From CAWCBH01 sp963793785 (GTDB lineage Bacteria; Actinomycetota; Thermoleophilia; Solirubrobacterales; 70-9), in NCBI GenBank assembly GCA_963793785.1, contig CAWCBH010000003.1, positions 434,001 through 498,000 of the forward strand: 64,000 bases of DNA, given 5' to 3'. Within the stretch, counting starts at the first letter, position 1. Every line of letters starts with the position of its first letter. Below, piece after piece: positions 17,948 through 29,485 of the stretch. The position numbers and the translations under genes were made by a program. The notes under the pieces were generated by a model that saw only the letters and a program-made list of their open reading frames with translations, did no database searches and was not told where the DNA came from.

Positions 17948-19340
17948 ATGTCCCAACCGGTCATGGACGGCGACGTTTCCGCCCTACGCGAAGCAATCTC
18001 GGGCACCGTCCACACCCCCGATCAGCCCGGCTACGAGGACGCGCGGACGATCTTCAACTCGATGATCGAAAAGCGCCCGGGCGCGATCGCCCAGGTCGAG
18101 AGCGCCGCCGACATTGCCGCGGTACTCGGTTTCGCCCGCGAGCGTGAGATCGAGGTCGCGATACGCGGCGGCGGCCACAGCGTCGCCGGTGCTTGCCTCA
18201 CCGACGGCGGTGTGACGATCGATCTGCGGAAGCTGAACCAGGTCACGGTCGACCCCGAGGCCCGCACCGCCACCGCGCAGGGCGGTGCGCTCTGGGGCGA
18301 CTTCGACCGCGCCTGCCAGCCGCACGGGCTGGTGGCGCCGGGCGGCCGGGTCTCGACCACCGGCGTCGCCGGACTGACCCTCGGCGGCGGCTCCTGCTGG
18401 CTGGAGCGCAAGTTCGGGATGGCGGCCGACAACCTGCTCTCGGCCGAGCTGGTGACCGCCGCCGGCGAGACGGTGCGCGCTTCCGAGGACGAGAACCCGG
18501 AGCTGTTCTGGGCCCTGCACGGCGGCGGCGGCAACTTCGGAATCGCCACCGAGCTGACCTTCCGCCTGCACGAGATGCCGGTCGCGACCTTTGCGGTGCT
18601 GATGTGGTCGCCCGAGGACGGGGCCGAGGTCTCGCGCACGTACCGGGCCATGATCGATGGCGGCGCACCGGACGAGCTGGGTGGCTGCCTGGCCTATATC
18701 ACCGCCCCGCCGGAGGAGTTCGTGCCGGCAGGAGCTGCAGAACCGGCTGGTCTGCGCGGTGGTCGTCTACTACGCCGGCCCCGTCGACGAGGCCAAGGAG
18801 GCGCTGGCGCCGGTGATGGCGCTCGAGCCCCAGGGCCTGCTGCCGACAGAGATGCCCTACGCGGACATGCAGTGCGCGCTCGACGACCCACCCGGCAACC
18901 GCAACTGGTGGACGGCCGAGTACCTGCCGGAGTTCACCGACGAGGCCCTGGACGAGTATGTCTCGCGCGCCGACGGGATGGTCGTGCCGTCACCGAGCCT
19001 GCATATCGCCTTTCCGCTCGGGGGCGCCTTCGCGCAAGGGGCGGCGGACTGGCCGCTGGCCTTCCGCGGAGCGACCTGGGCGATCCATCCGCTCAGCATC
19101 TGGGAGGACCCCGCCGATGACGAGCGGGCGATCACCTGGGCGCGGGATCTGCGCGATGCGATCAAGCCGTACGCGATCGACGCCACCTATCCCAACTTCA
19201 TCGGCGACGAGGGCCAGATGCGGGTTGTCGCTGCCTACGGCGAGGAGAACTACGAGCGGCTGGCGAAGGTGAAGGCCGAGTACGACCCCGACGACGTCTT
19301 CCACCTCCACCACCCGATTCGCCCCCTGGCGACGGCCTGA
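17948..19340 (+). CDS. FAD-linked oxidase, berberine-bridge-enzyme type (one frameshift)
   Basis: About 464 residues after one shift near 18728. ATG at 17948 follows AAGGAGGAGG. The FAD domain shows AIRGGGHSVAG, where the His is the usual covalent flavin attachment site, and PGGRVSTTGVAGLTLGGG. The C-terminal BBE tail reads YDPDDVFHLHHPIRP, the conserved end of these oxidases. Members oxidise sugars, alkaloids or polyketide intermediates with oxygen. No signal peptide is seen. It is divergent from glnN and convergent with cspA across the terminator at 19372-19397. Confidence 0.88.
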
Positions 19341-19371
19341 GGCCGCGAGCGCGAAGCGGTCCCCAAACGCG

Positions 19372-19397
19372 CGGCGCCCGCCGGGTGGCGGGCGCCG
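19372..19397. terminator. Bidirectional GC hairpin between oxidase and cspA
   Basis: GGCGCCCGCC and GGCGGGCGCC form a perfect 10-bp stem with a GGGT loop, extended by one C-G pair. It lies between the convergent stops at 19340 and 19422. T-runs on either side are weak (CTCTTT downstream on the plus strand), as is usual for actinobacterial terminators. Confidence 0.75.
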
Positions 19398-19421
19398 TCG
19401 CTTCAAGCTCTTTAGCTCAGG

Positions 19422-19625
19422 CTAGGAAGGCTGCACGTTCGCCGCGGCCGGGCCCTTGGGACCCTCCTCGACGTCGTAGTTGACCTTCGCGCCCTCGGCG
19501 AGGGTCTTGAAGCCCTCGCCCTGAATCGAGCTGTGGTGAACGAAGACGTCCTTGGAGCCGTCGTCGGGAGTGATGAACCCGTAGCCCTTGTCGTCGCTGA
19601 ACCACTTCACGGTGCCGGTTGGCAT
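19422..19625 (-). CDS. csp: Cold shock protein (CspA family)
   Basis: A 67-residue single cold-shock domain. RNP1 is KGYGFITPDD and RNP2 is VFVHHSSI, preceded by the GTVKWF start common to all Csp proteins. It is an RNA chaperone that melts mRNA structure. The region 19626-19750 upstream is probably its long 5' leader and carries no other gene. Confidence 0.96.
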   Translation of the reverse strand: MPTGTVKWFSDDKGYGFITPDDGSKDVFVHHSSIQGEGFKTLAEGAKVNYDVEEGPKGPAAANVQPS

Positions 19626-19750
19626 CTATGTTCCTCCGTGTGTTTCTCTCTGTGCTGCGAACGCGGAGGATGCGGCTAAGCCAACGACCCTGCGTCGAAC
19701 ACGATTTGTCGAGCGTCAAGCTCGACCGAACGCGGGGACCGTAGCAGCCC

Positions 19751-20969
19751 TCACGGGCAGTTGCTGACCGTCTCCCCGTTGGCGCAGGCGTCGGTGCCGG
19801 GGCCGCCGTCGAGGTTGTCGCCGCTGATGTGCGGGCCGCCGTCGAGGACGTCGTCGCCGTCGTCGCCGCGCAGGACGTCGTTTCCGCCCTCGCCGAAGAG
19901 GCGGTCGTTGCCGCCGCCGCCGTTGATTTGGTCGGGGCCGAGCCCGCCCTGCGCAGTGTCGGCGCCGCCCTCGCCGGAGATCGTGTCGCCACCGTCGAGG
20001 CCCTGGAAGGTGTCGTCGCCCTCGCCGCCGACCAGGTTGTCGTCCTCGCCGCCGCCGACGATCAGGTCGTTGCCGTCGGCGCCGTTGATCTGGTCGACTC
20101 CGGCGTCGCCGAGCAAGCGTGTCGGCGTCGGGGCCACCGTCGATGCGGTCGTCGCCGTCGCCGCCGGCGGCCTGGTCGAGGCCGAGGTCGCCGAACAGTG
20201 CGTCGGCCCCGCCGGAGCCGAGCAGCCGGTCGTCGCCGTCGCCGCCGTGCAGCTCGTCGTCGTCGCGATCGCCGGAGAGGCGGTCGTCGCCGCCGGCGCC
20301 GTTCAGCTCGTCGTCGCCGAGGTCGCCGAACAGGCGGTCGTCCTCCTCGTCGCCGTTGAGGTCATCATTTCCACCGCCGCCGCGCAGCTCGTCCTCGCCG
20401 AGGTCGCCCTCGAGCAGGTCGTTGGCCTCGTCACCACGCAGGACGTCGTCGCCGCCGTTGCCGCGCAGGGTGTCGCCGCCGCTGCCGCCGACGAGCGCGT
20501 CGCGGTCGCCGCCGCCGAACGCCCGGTCAGGGCTGACGCCGCCGTTCAGCCGGTCGCGGTCGGGTCCGCCGGTCAGCGAGTCGCGGCCGTTCTGGCCCCC
20601 GAGCGCATCGTCGCCGGCGCCGCCGTTGAGCACGTCGTCGCCGCCGCCGCCGGCCAGGTCGTCGTCGCCGCCCTCGCCCAGCACCCGGTCGCCTCCGGAG
20701 CTGCCGCGCACGGTGTCGTCGCCGCTGCCGGCGCAGATGAAGTCACCGCGGCCGAGGCCGTTGATCGTGTCGTTGCCGCCGCGGCCGACGATCACGTCGA
20801 CCTGCGGCGTCCCGACCAAGTTGTTGGCGCCGCCGCTGCCGGTGATCGTCGCCGTCCGGCCCTGGCAGCGCGGTGCCCCGCTTGCTTCGTCGAGGACCAC
20901 AAACCAGATCGCCAGCGCAAGCGCCGGCAGCAATGCGAGCAGAAGCAGCTGATTACGGCGGACGACCAT
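19751..20969 (-). CDS. Secreted Ca-binding beta-roll protein (RTX-type nonapeptide repeats)
   Basis: About 405 residues after one shift near 20117. It starts MVVRRNQLLLLALLPALALA, a signal peptide or anchor. Nearly all of the rest is tandem GGxGxDxLxG-type nonapeptides (for example GGAGDDALGGQNGRDSLTGG), with a C-terminal GPGTDACANGETVSNCP cap containing two Cys. Each pair of repeats binds calcium between parallel strands. No protease or lipase domain is attached, so it is a bare beta-roll, probably surface-exposed. The repeat DNA creates long false frames on the opposite strand. Confidence 0.85.
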
Positions 20970-21049
20970 GTTCCTCGACTCCCAGCCTATAGCCTCCGCG
21001 CGCGGCGCCGAGCCGCTCAAATCAGCCCAGACCGGAGGATCGAAAGCGA

Positions 21050-23053
<2,004 letters not shown>

Positions 23054-23063
23054 GGCGGGCGGG

Positions 23064-23417
23064 CTAGAGGTCCGAGATCGCCTCCTGATAGAGGCCGATC
23101 GCGCGCTGCAGTCCGTCGCCGAGGGCGGCGCCGACGACCCCCTGGGACTCGACGATCATGTCCGCCCGCCCAACCCGGCGCTCGAACTCCTCGTCCATCC
23201 GCAGGGCGCCGATCTGATCCCGGCTTCCGCGTAGCAAGCCGAAGCCGGCGAGGTCGCCGCCGTGGGGTTCGAGCAGGACCACCTCGAAGTCCTCGATCTT
23301 GGCGTCGCCCTGAAGGCTGCCCCAGTACTCAATCGTCTCGTTGAAGACCTCGAGCGCCCGCTCCTCGCGGCCGCGCACGACTTGTCCCCAGCCGATGAAA
23401 AGGCCAGCGTCCGCCAT
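23064..23417 (-). CDS. Conserved hypothetical protein, 117 residues
   Basis: A soluble protein starting MADAGLFIGWGQVVRGRE and containing YWGSLQGDAKIEDFEVVLLE and HGGDLAGFGLLRGSRDQI. Strand-helix alternation suggests a small ferredoxin-like dimer. No catalytic motif or signal is present. ATG at 23417 follows AAGGAGGAGCG. It is divergent from the sirtuin gene. Family known only as an actinobacterial hypothetical. Confidence 0.7.
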   Translation of the reverse strand: MADAGLFIGWGQVVRGREERALEVFNETIEYWGSLQGDAKIEDFEVVLLEPHGGDLAGFGLLRGSRDQIGALRMDEEFERRVGRADMIVESQGVVGAALGDGLQRAIGLYQEAISDL

Positions 23418-23507
23418 CTCGCTCCTCCTTGAGTCGGATTCCTACCTCGATCCGACCCTATCCGGGGGCCGCGGCCATGCATAGGGCGTCGATGGGATGA
23501 TCCCCGC

Positions 23508-24269
23508 GTGGAATCGAAGGCGGAAGCGACAGCGGCCCCTGCGGCCCGCCTCGCAGAGCTGATTCGCGAGTGCGGGAGCGTCGTCGCGCTGACCGGCGCA
23601 GGAATCAGCGTCCCGTCCGGAATCCCGGACTTCCGCAGCCCGGGGACCGGTCTCTGGACCAAGGTCGACCCGATGAAAGTCGCCCATATCGACGCTTTCC
23701 GGCGTGACCCGAAGGCTTTCTGGGGCTACTACCGGCCGCGCTTTCAGAGTCTCGGCGACAAGCGGCCCAACCCCGCCCACGAGGCGCTGGCGGAGCTGGA
23801 GCGCCGCGGCCTGCTGGCGGCGGTGATCACGCAGAACGTCGACCGCCTGCACCGCGCCGCCGGCTCGCAGCGGGTGATCGAGGTGCATGGCTCGATCGAG
23901 ACCTCCTCCTGCACGTCGTGCGAGGCGACCTATCGCCTCGAGGACGTCGACTCGCTGTTCACCGACGGGGTCGCCGAATGCCGCGTCTGCTGCGGGCTCG
24001 TGAAGCCCGACGTGGTCCTGTTCGGCGAGCTGTTGCCGGAGGCGGCGATGGCGGAGGCGCAGCGGCTCGCTGCCGAGGCCGAGCTGTTGCTCTGCGTCGG
24101 CTCCTCTCTGGAGGTCTACCCGGTGGCGGGGCTGCCGGAGCTGACCCTCGCGTCGGGGGGCCGCGTCGCGATAGTCACCCGCAGCGGCACGCCCTATGAC
24201 CGCGAGGCTGCGGTGTGCCTCAACGGCGACGTGGTCGAGGAGCTGGACGCGGTCCTCGCGGCGCTTTGA
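23508..24269 (+). CDS. NAD-dependent protein deacylase (sirtuin)
   Basis: A 253-residue Sir2 enzyme starting at GTG 23508. NAD-binding ALTGAGISVPSGIPDFRS, TQNVDRLH, the catalytic His in EVHGS, and a zinc site C-x2-C (CTSC) then CRVCC are all present, followed by VGSSLEVYPVAGLP. It removes acyl groups from lysines and releases nicotinamide. The stop overlaps the HAD gene start (TGATG), so the two are translationally coupled. Confidence 0.95.
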   Translation: MESKAEATAAPAARLAELIRECGSVVALTGAGISVPSGIPDFRSPGTGLWTKVDPMKVAHIDAFRRDPKAFWGYYRPRFQSLGDKRPNPAHEALAELERRGLLAAVITQNVDRLHRAAGSQRVIEVHGSIETSSCTSCEATYRLEDVDSLFTDGVAECRVCCGLVKPDVVLFGELLPEAAMAEAQRLAAEAELLLCVGSSLEVYPVAGLPELTLASGGRVAIVTRSGTPYDREAAVCLNGDVVEELDAVLAAL

Positions 24270-24949
24270 TGCCGCCCGCTCCGGCCGCTGTCATCTTCGA
24301 CAACGACGGCCTGCTGCTCGACACCGAATCGGTTTGGACCCGAGCCGAGCAGGTGCTCTACGAGCGCCGCGGGCGTGAGTTCACCCTCGAGCACAAGCAG
24401 GAGCTGGTCGGCAGCTCAGCGCAGGTAGCCGGCGCGATCCTCGAGCGACGGCTGCACGAGCCGGGCCGGGCGGCGGCGATCATCGAGGAGTTGAACGGGC
24501 TCGTGATGGCCGAGCTCGAGAACGGAGTCGACGCGATGGTCGGGGCGCGCGAGCTGGTCGCCGAGCTGCGCGCCCGCGGCACCCCGCTCGGTCTGGTCTC
24601 CAACTCGCCCCGCCCCTTCATCGAACTTGCCCTACGCAAGGCCGAGTTCGAGACCGCCTTCGACGCGGTCCTCAGCGCCCACGAGGTGCCAGCACCGAAA
24701 CCGGCCCCGGACGCCTACGTGGAGGCATGCCGGATGCTCGGGGCACGACCGGGCCGAACAGTCGTGGCGCTGGAGGACTCCCCGACCGGAGTCGCCGCCG
24801 CGGTCGCGGCGGGCCTGACCGTGGTCGGGATTCCCTCGCTGCCGGGGATCGAGCTGGGCGAAGCGCATCTCAGCGCGAAGTCGCTCGAGGACCAGGTGGT
24901 CCTCGATGCGGTGGGGATCCCGGCTCGCTCCGAAGACGTCGCCAAATAG
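24269..24949 (+). CDS. HAD-superfamily phosphatase (beta-phosphoglucomutase-like)
   Basis: A 226-residue protein with motif I FDNDGLLLDTE (Asn between the two Asp), motif II VSNSPRP, Lys in PAPKPAPDAY, and motif IV VALEDSPTGVAAA. This is a subfamily IA HAD with a helical cap. It hydrolyses a small phosphorylated metabolite; the substrate is unknown. Coupled to the sirtuin upstream and 10 bp from the methyltransferase downstream. Confidence 0.9.
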   Translation: MPPAPAAVIFDNDGLLLDTESVWTRAEQVLYERRGREFTLEHKQELVGSSAQVAGAILERRLHEPGRAAAIIEELNGLVMAELENGVDAMVGARELVAELRARGTPLGLVSNSPRPFIELALRKAEFETAFDAVLSAHEVPAPKPAPDAYVEACRMLGARPGRTVVALEDSPTGVAAAVAAGLTVVGIPSLPGIELGEAHLSAKSLEDQVVLDAVGIPARSEDVAK

Positions 24950-24959
24950 GCTGGCCGGG

Positions 24960-26003
24960 ATGCGGATCACCGCCAAGCCGGACGGGGTCGTGGAGCGGGT
25001 CGGCCTGCTCGCCAACCTGCTGCCGGTGCCGCTGGGGGAGTCGATGTTCGGGATGCCGCTCTCGCGCGCCCTGCAGGTCGCGCAGCGGACCGGGATCTTC
25101 GCCGCCCTCGCCGAGCGGCCGCACACGGCCGAGGAGCTGGCCCGCCGCCTGGAGCTGACTCCGGTCGGCACCAAGCTGCTGCTGGACGTGATCGTCACCA
25201 CCGGCCACCTGCGGCTGGGCTCGGAGGGGCAATACGAGATGAGCTCCCGCGCCCGGCGCTGGCTCGACCCGGCATCGGATCGCTACGTCGGCGACTTCCT
25301 CGCCGACAACTTCCATTACTGGCAGTGGTGGGAGGGGCTGGAGGAGCTGGTGCGCGAGGGCGAGTCGGTGGAGATGCACGACCGCCCCGACGACGATCCC
25401 TACTGGCGCTCCTACATCCGCGGCCAGTACCAGGTCGCCCGCCTCTCCAGCGCCGAGGTCGCCAAGGCCGTGAAGCTGGGCGACGGCGCCGGCTCGCTGC
25501 TCGACGTCGCCGGCGGACACGGCGAGTTCTCGATGGCCCTCTGCCGCCGCCATTCCGAGCTGGAGGCGACGATCGTCGATCTCCCCGGCAGCGCCTGGAT
25601 CGGCCGCGAGATCGTCGCCGAGGCGGGGATGGAGGAGCGGGTCCGCCACGTCGAGGGCGACATGTTCGAGGCCGATCTCGGCGGCCCTCACGACGGGGCG
25701 CTCTGCTTCAACATCGTCCACCACCTGACCGCCGAGCAGGCGCGGGCGCTGTTCGCCCGCATCCACGCCGCGCTGCGGCCGGGGGCGCCGCTGTGCGTGC
25801 TCGAGCTCTACGCTCGCCCCGAGGGCCAGCAGCCGGACTCCAGCGCCATGCTCGGCCTCTTCTTCCACCTCACCTCCGGCGCCGCCACCTACTCGGTGCC
25901 CGAGGTCTCCGGCTGGCTGCGGGAGAGCGGCTTCGCCGAGCCGAGCCGCGCGACCTTCCGCACCCTGCCCAACCTGGCGCTGCTGCGGGCAGAGGCGCAG
26001 TAG
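24960..26003 (+). CDS. SAM-dependent O-methyltransferase (helix-turn-helix dimerisation type)
   Basis: A 347-residue protein. The N-terminal winged-helix dimerisation region (AEELARRLELTPVGTKLLLD) is followed by a Rossmann methyltransferase domain with LLDVAGGHGEFSMAL (motif I), IVDLPGSA, EGDMFEADLGGPHDG and FNIVHHLTAEQ. The arrangement matches plant/actinobacterial O-methyltransferases of the COMT type. The acceptor is unknown. It lies in the same direction as the sirtuin and HAD genes. Confidence 0.88.
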   Translation: MRITAKPDGVVERVGLLANLLPVPLGESMFGMPLSRALQVAQRTGIFAALAERPHTAEELARRLELTPVGTKLLLDVIVTTGHLRLGSEGQYEMSSRARRWLDPASDRYVGDFLADNFHYWQWWEGLEELVREGESVEMHDRPDDDPYWRSYIRGQYQVARLSSAEVAKAVKLGDGAGSLLDVAGGHGEFSMALCRRHSELEATIVDLPGSAWIGREIVAEAGMEERVRHVEGDMFEADLGGPHDGALCFNIVHHLTAEQARALFARIHAALRPGAPLCVLELYARPEGQQPDSSAMLGLFFHLTSGAATYSVPEVSGWLRESGFAEPSRATFRTLPNLALLRAEAQ

Positions 26004-26006
26004 GGC

Positions 26007-26894
26007 TCAGCCGCGCAGCACCCGCCGGCGCCGCAGCACCCGCTCGCAGAGCTCGATCAGCTCCCGGACCTGCTCGCGGGTCTCGTCGTCGAGCTCGCCG
26101 CGCAGCGCCGCATTGGCGGCGTCGCCGGCCTCGCGGCGGCGCTCCGCCAGCACCGCCATGTTCTCGTCGTGGCCGGGGTCGCGCAGCGCTCCGCGCAGCT
26201 CGACGAGCAGCGCCTCGAGGCCGACCCGGAGCTGCAGCGCCGCCTCGCGCCAGCGCTGCGCATCGAGGTCGGCGCGGGCGCGCAGGATCAGCGTCTCGCA
26301 GGCGTCGACGGTTTCCCGGCCGCCGAGCACGGCGGCGACGTGCTCCTGGGGGCGCAGGTCGAGGCGGGCACGGCGGCGCGAGCGGGGGCCGGAGCCGGGG
26401 TCGAGCTCGCGGGTCGCGGCGGCCCGGCCGTCCGCCACCTGGTCGCCCGACCCGTAGCCGAGCCGCGCCGCAGCCGCCCGCTCGGGGGCCAGCTCCTGCA
26501 CCTGGGGGTCGCCGGCGGCGACGCTCTGGGCGTGCAGGGCCCGGTTGAGCAGCGCGATTCCCTCCTCGAGGAGGACCTCGGCGGTCTCGGGGCTCTCGCC
26601 GGCCTGTTCGAGCCATGCCTCGGCCTCGGCCTCGGACTCGAAAGGCTCGAAGGCCCGGACTGCGGTCGCGCGGGTCAACGGCAGTTGCCGCTCGTCGCCG
26701 CCGGACCCGGCCTCGCTACGGCGGCGACGACGACGCCGTGTCGGCGCCGCCACTCCGGTGGTGGCGAGGACCAGCACGCTCTGCTCGCGGTCGGGCTGAT
26801 CGGACTCGCCCGGGGCCCGGGCCAGGTAGCGGCCGTCGGGCAGCGCCAGGGTGCCGGCGAAGTCGAACTGGACGAATCCGAATAGCTGCGCCAG
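26007..26894 (-). CDS. Conserved hypothetical protein, start uncertain
   Basis: About 295 residues. It begins near LAQLFGFVQFDFAGTLALPD, has a basic Ser/Arg-rich linker and ends in a long helical domain (WREAALQLRVGLEALLVELR, EQVRELIELCERVLRRRRV). No ATG, GTG or TTG stands at the natural start; the first usable codon there is CTG at 26894, so either a rare start or an indel hides the true one. The product looks soluble and is probably a helical scaffold or regulator. No recognised function. Confidence 0.55.
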   Translation of the reverse strand: MAQLFGFVQFDFAGTLALPDGRYLARAPGESDQPDREQSVLVLATTGVAAPTRRRRRRRSEAGSGGDERQLPLTRATAVRAFEPFESEAEAEAWLEQAGESPETAEVLLEEGIALLNRALHAQSVAAGDPQVQELAPERAAAARLGYGSGDQVADGRAAATRELDPGSGPRSRRRARLDLRPQEHVAAVLGGRETVDACETLILRARADLDAQRWREAALQLRVGLEALLVELRGALRDPGHDENMAVLAERRREAGDAANAALRGELDDETREQVRELIELCERVLRRRRVLRG

Positions 26895-26926
26895 GGGGCG
26901 GAGGCTATCCGTGGGCTGCGGCCGGG

Positions 26927-29485
26927 CTACTCGCCGACGTGGGCGTCGGAGGCGCGGCCGTCGTTGCCGGCCTTGCCCTTCTTGCCCTGCTTCTTCGCCG
27001 GCAGCGAGTAATCGGAGGGGCCGACGGGAACGGTCGGGTTGTCGATCTCGCCGATCCGCTCGATCAGCCGCTGCCACTGGTCGGGCTTCAGCAACTGCAC
27101 GAACTGCTGGTCGAGCTCGCCCGGTCCGTAGAGGGGCCGGTAGCCGACGTGGACGTGGTCGTAGTGGTCGGCGAGCGCGAAGCTCGGGCCACCGAGGTCC
27201 TGCAGCGAGATCAGCTCGTCGGGCCGCATCGTCCCCTGCAGCGCCAGAACCGTCTTCAGCAGCGCCTCGGTCAGCGTCCCCGGGCCCTGGTTGCCGGTGA
27301 CCGGGATGCCGTTGATCGTCGGGATGTCGACTGCGTTGCCCGAGGAGTGGTTGGAGACGTTGCCCGAGGCGGTGAGGTAGCTGTGGCCGCAGCGCAGCGA
27401 GGTGACGGTGAGCCGGAAGCCCTTCTCGACCAGGTACTCGAGCATCGCCAGCACGCGGCGGTCGACCTGGCCGGTGCGGATGTCGGTGCGCCCGCAGGAG
27501 TAGATCTCCAGCCGCGGGTCGGAGAGGACGCGGCGGATCAGCGCCTGCTTGGAGAGCAGCAGCACCTGGCCGACGCCGAGGTTGACGGCGAACGGGTTCT
27601 TGCCGGCGGCGCGGTAGATCGCCGTCGCCTCGAGCAGCTTCCAGCCGTCGAGGATCGGCTTCGGGTCGATACGCGGCGCGCCCCGGCCGGCCGGGCGGAT
27701 CGAGAAGTTGACGTGCGGGGCGACGCCGTCGACGGGTCCCGAGACGCGGCCCAGCACCGTGCCGGCAACCACCTTCGAGCCCTCGCGCAGCGGCCGCAGC
27801 TCGCTGTCCTTGCGCCCGCAGCCCGAAGACGTCGTTGAAGTAGTTCTTGAAGGTCTCATAGCCCGGCAGGCGGCGACCGGCGAGATCGTCGAGCTGACCG
27901 CTGAGGCTGGCGCGGTCGCGGACTTGGGCCGATCCGGCAAGGCGTAGAGGCGCGGCCGCAGGTCCTCGGTGTTGACCGGCTGCGATGCGCCGTCGCCGCT
28001 GGTCCGGACCCGGTCGCCGTCGCTGCCACTGCCCTCTCCCGGTCGCTCCTCGGCCTCGTCGGTGACCGGCTGGGCGGAACCGGACTGGCTCGCCGGTGTG
28101 GCGGGCTCGCTGTCGTCGGGCGGGCTGACGAGCTTGAAGTCGGAGGCAGTCAGCCTCTCCGGCTTCGGAACCGGGTGGACGTCGGAGATGCTGCCGAGCT
28201 TGGCGTAGGTGAAGCGGTTGCCGTAGGCGTCCTGGAGGACGATGTAGCGGCCGAGCTTCTTGTTGCGGCCGATCTTGCGGATCACGCCGTCGTTGACGGC
28301 GACGACCGGCGCGCCGCGGCGGGTGAAGATGTTGATCCCGCGCCGGGTCGGCGAGGAGGTGACGACCTCGGCCGCGTTGCCGTAGGACTCCCGGGCGCTG
28401 GGGGTGGCGCGAGCCAGCGCCTCGCGGGTGGAGATGTCGTCGGCGTAGCGGGCGTCGGCGGCGACGGGGAAGTGGGCGCCCTCGGTGAGGCCGGTCAGCG
28501 AGCTGACCAGGTCGTCAGGCAGCTTGCCGTAGGCGCGGGCGATAGAGCAGCACCTCCTGGACGTACCAGTCGGCGTGGTTGTAGGCGAAGATCGCGTTGT
28601 AGAGGTCCTCCTCGGCGCCGGCAGCCCGCAGGTAGCGCGCGGCGGCGCAGATCGCGTCGACCGGGTTGTAGGGGTCCTTGCGCCCGTCGGCGTTGGCGTC
28701 GACTCCGTAGGCCTCCCAGGTGGAGGGGATGAACTGCATCCAGCCGACGAGCGCCGGCGGAGGAGACGTTGAGGTTGGTGCCGAAGGCGGTCTCGATCTT
28801 GTTGATCGAGGCCAGCACCTGCCAGGGGAACGCCGTACTGGGTGCCGCAGGCCTGGTAGATCGGCAGCAGGAAGGGCGGGATCTCGAAGGAGTCGATGAC
28901 GAAGTTGGGGACGCCGATCGGGGCCGGGCCGAAGGGGGCGATGGTCGTCGTCGGGTTGGTGATCGTCGGTCCGTCGGGGGTGTAGGCGGGCGGAGGCTTG
29001 AGGGGCTTCTGCTTTCCGTCTCCGTCCTTGCCGCCGGGGACCGCGACGCCGCCGGTGCCGGCACCGCCGCCACCGCCGATCGACTGGTTCTGGGAGACGC
29101 CGTCGCCGGAGCCGCCGCCACCGCCGGCACCTCCACCACCAGCACCGCCGCCGGAGCCGCCACCGCCGGAGCCGCCACCGCCGCCGTCGGGGTCACCGCC
29201 GCCAGGGGCGGGGGGCAGCTCGGGGACGGGCACGATGCCCGAGCCTTCGCTGGTTCCGGCCGAGGACACGCAATCCGGGTCGGCGAGGTCGACGGCGCCG
29301 TCGCCGTCGTCGTCGGCGCCGTTCGCGCAGGCCGGCAGCGGGACCGGGGAGGGGACGCTGGGGACGTTGACGCTGGGGCCGCCGCCGGGCACCTGGATCT
29401 GCTGGGCGCCGGCGAGGCCGACGCCGAGCAGGACCGCGGTCGCGAAGCTGCCCAGTGCGATTGTCAGTGCAAGCTTGTGTCTCAT
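26927..29485 (-). CDS. Secreted multi-domain peptidoglycan hydrolase (SLT + degenerate LytM + M15-like), frameshifted
   Basis: About 850 residues. Signal peptide 1-27; a short Asp-rich DDDGDGAVDLADPDC motif; a long Gly/Pro-rich linker; a lytic transglycosylase domain (SINKIETAFGTNLNVSSAGA, GWMQFIPSTWEAYGVDANAD, AARYLRAAG); an M23/LytM-like barrel (GINIFTRRGAPVVAVNDG, PHVNFSIRPAG) lacking the usual zinc His set; and a C-terminal M15-like domain with NHSSGNAVDIPT and DHYDHVHVGY. Shifts occur near 28830, 28755 and 28540, plus a cancelling pair between about 27830 and 27940. It likely cleaves glycan and peptide bonds of the wall. Confidence 0.8.
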   Translation of the reverse strand: MRHKLALTIALGSFATAVLLGVGLAGAQQIQVPGGGPSVNVPSVPSPVPLPACANGADDDGDGAVDLADPDCVSSAGTSEGSGIVPVPELPPAPGGGDPDGGGGGSGGGGSGGGAGGGGAGGGGGSGDGVSQNQSIGGGGGAGTGGVAVPGGKDGDGKQKPLKPPPAYTPDGPTITNPTTTIAPFGPAPIGVPNFVIDSFEIPPFLLPIYQACGTQYGVPLAGAGLDQQDRDRLRHQPQRLLRRRSSAGCSSSPPPGRPTESTPTPTGARTPTTRSTRSAPPRATCGLPAPRRTSTTRSSPTTTPTGTSRRCCSIARAYGKLPDDLVSSLTGLTEGAHFPVAADARYADDISTREALARATPSARESYGNAAEVVTSSPTRRGINIFTRRGAPVVAVNDGVIRKIGRNKKLGRYIVLQDAYGNRFTYAKLGSISDVHPVPKPERLTASDFKLVSPPDDSEPATPASQSGSAQPVTDEAEERPGEGSGSDGDRVRTSGDGASQPVNTEDLRPRLYALPDRPKSATAPASAVSSTISPVAACRAMRPSRTTSTTSSGCGRKDSELRPLREGSKVVAGTVLGRVSGPVDGVAPHVNFSIRPAGRGAPRIDPKPILDGWKLLEATAIYRAAGKNPFAVNLGVGQVLLLSKQALIRRVLSDPRLEIYSCGRTDIRTGQVDRRVLAMLEYLVEKGFRLTVTSLRCGHSYLTASGNVSNHSSGNAVDIPTINGIPVTGNQGPGTLTEALLKTVLALQGTMRPDELISLQDLGGPSFALADHYDHVHVGYRPLYGPGELDQQFVQLLKPDQWQRLIERIGEIDNPTVPVGPSDYSLPAKKQGKKGKAGNDGRASDAHVGE

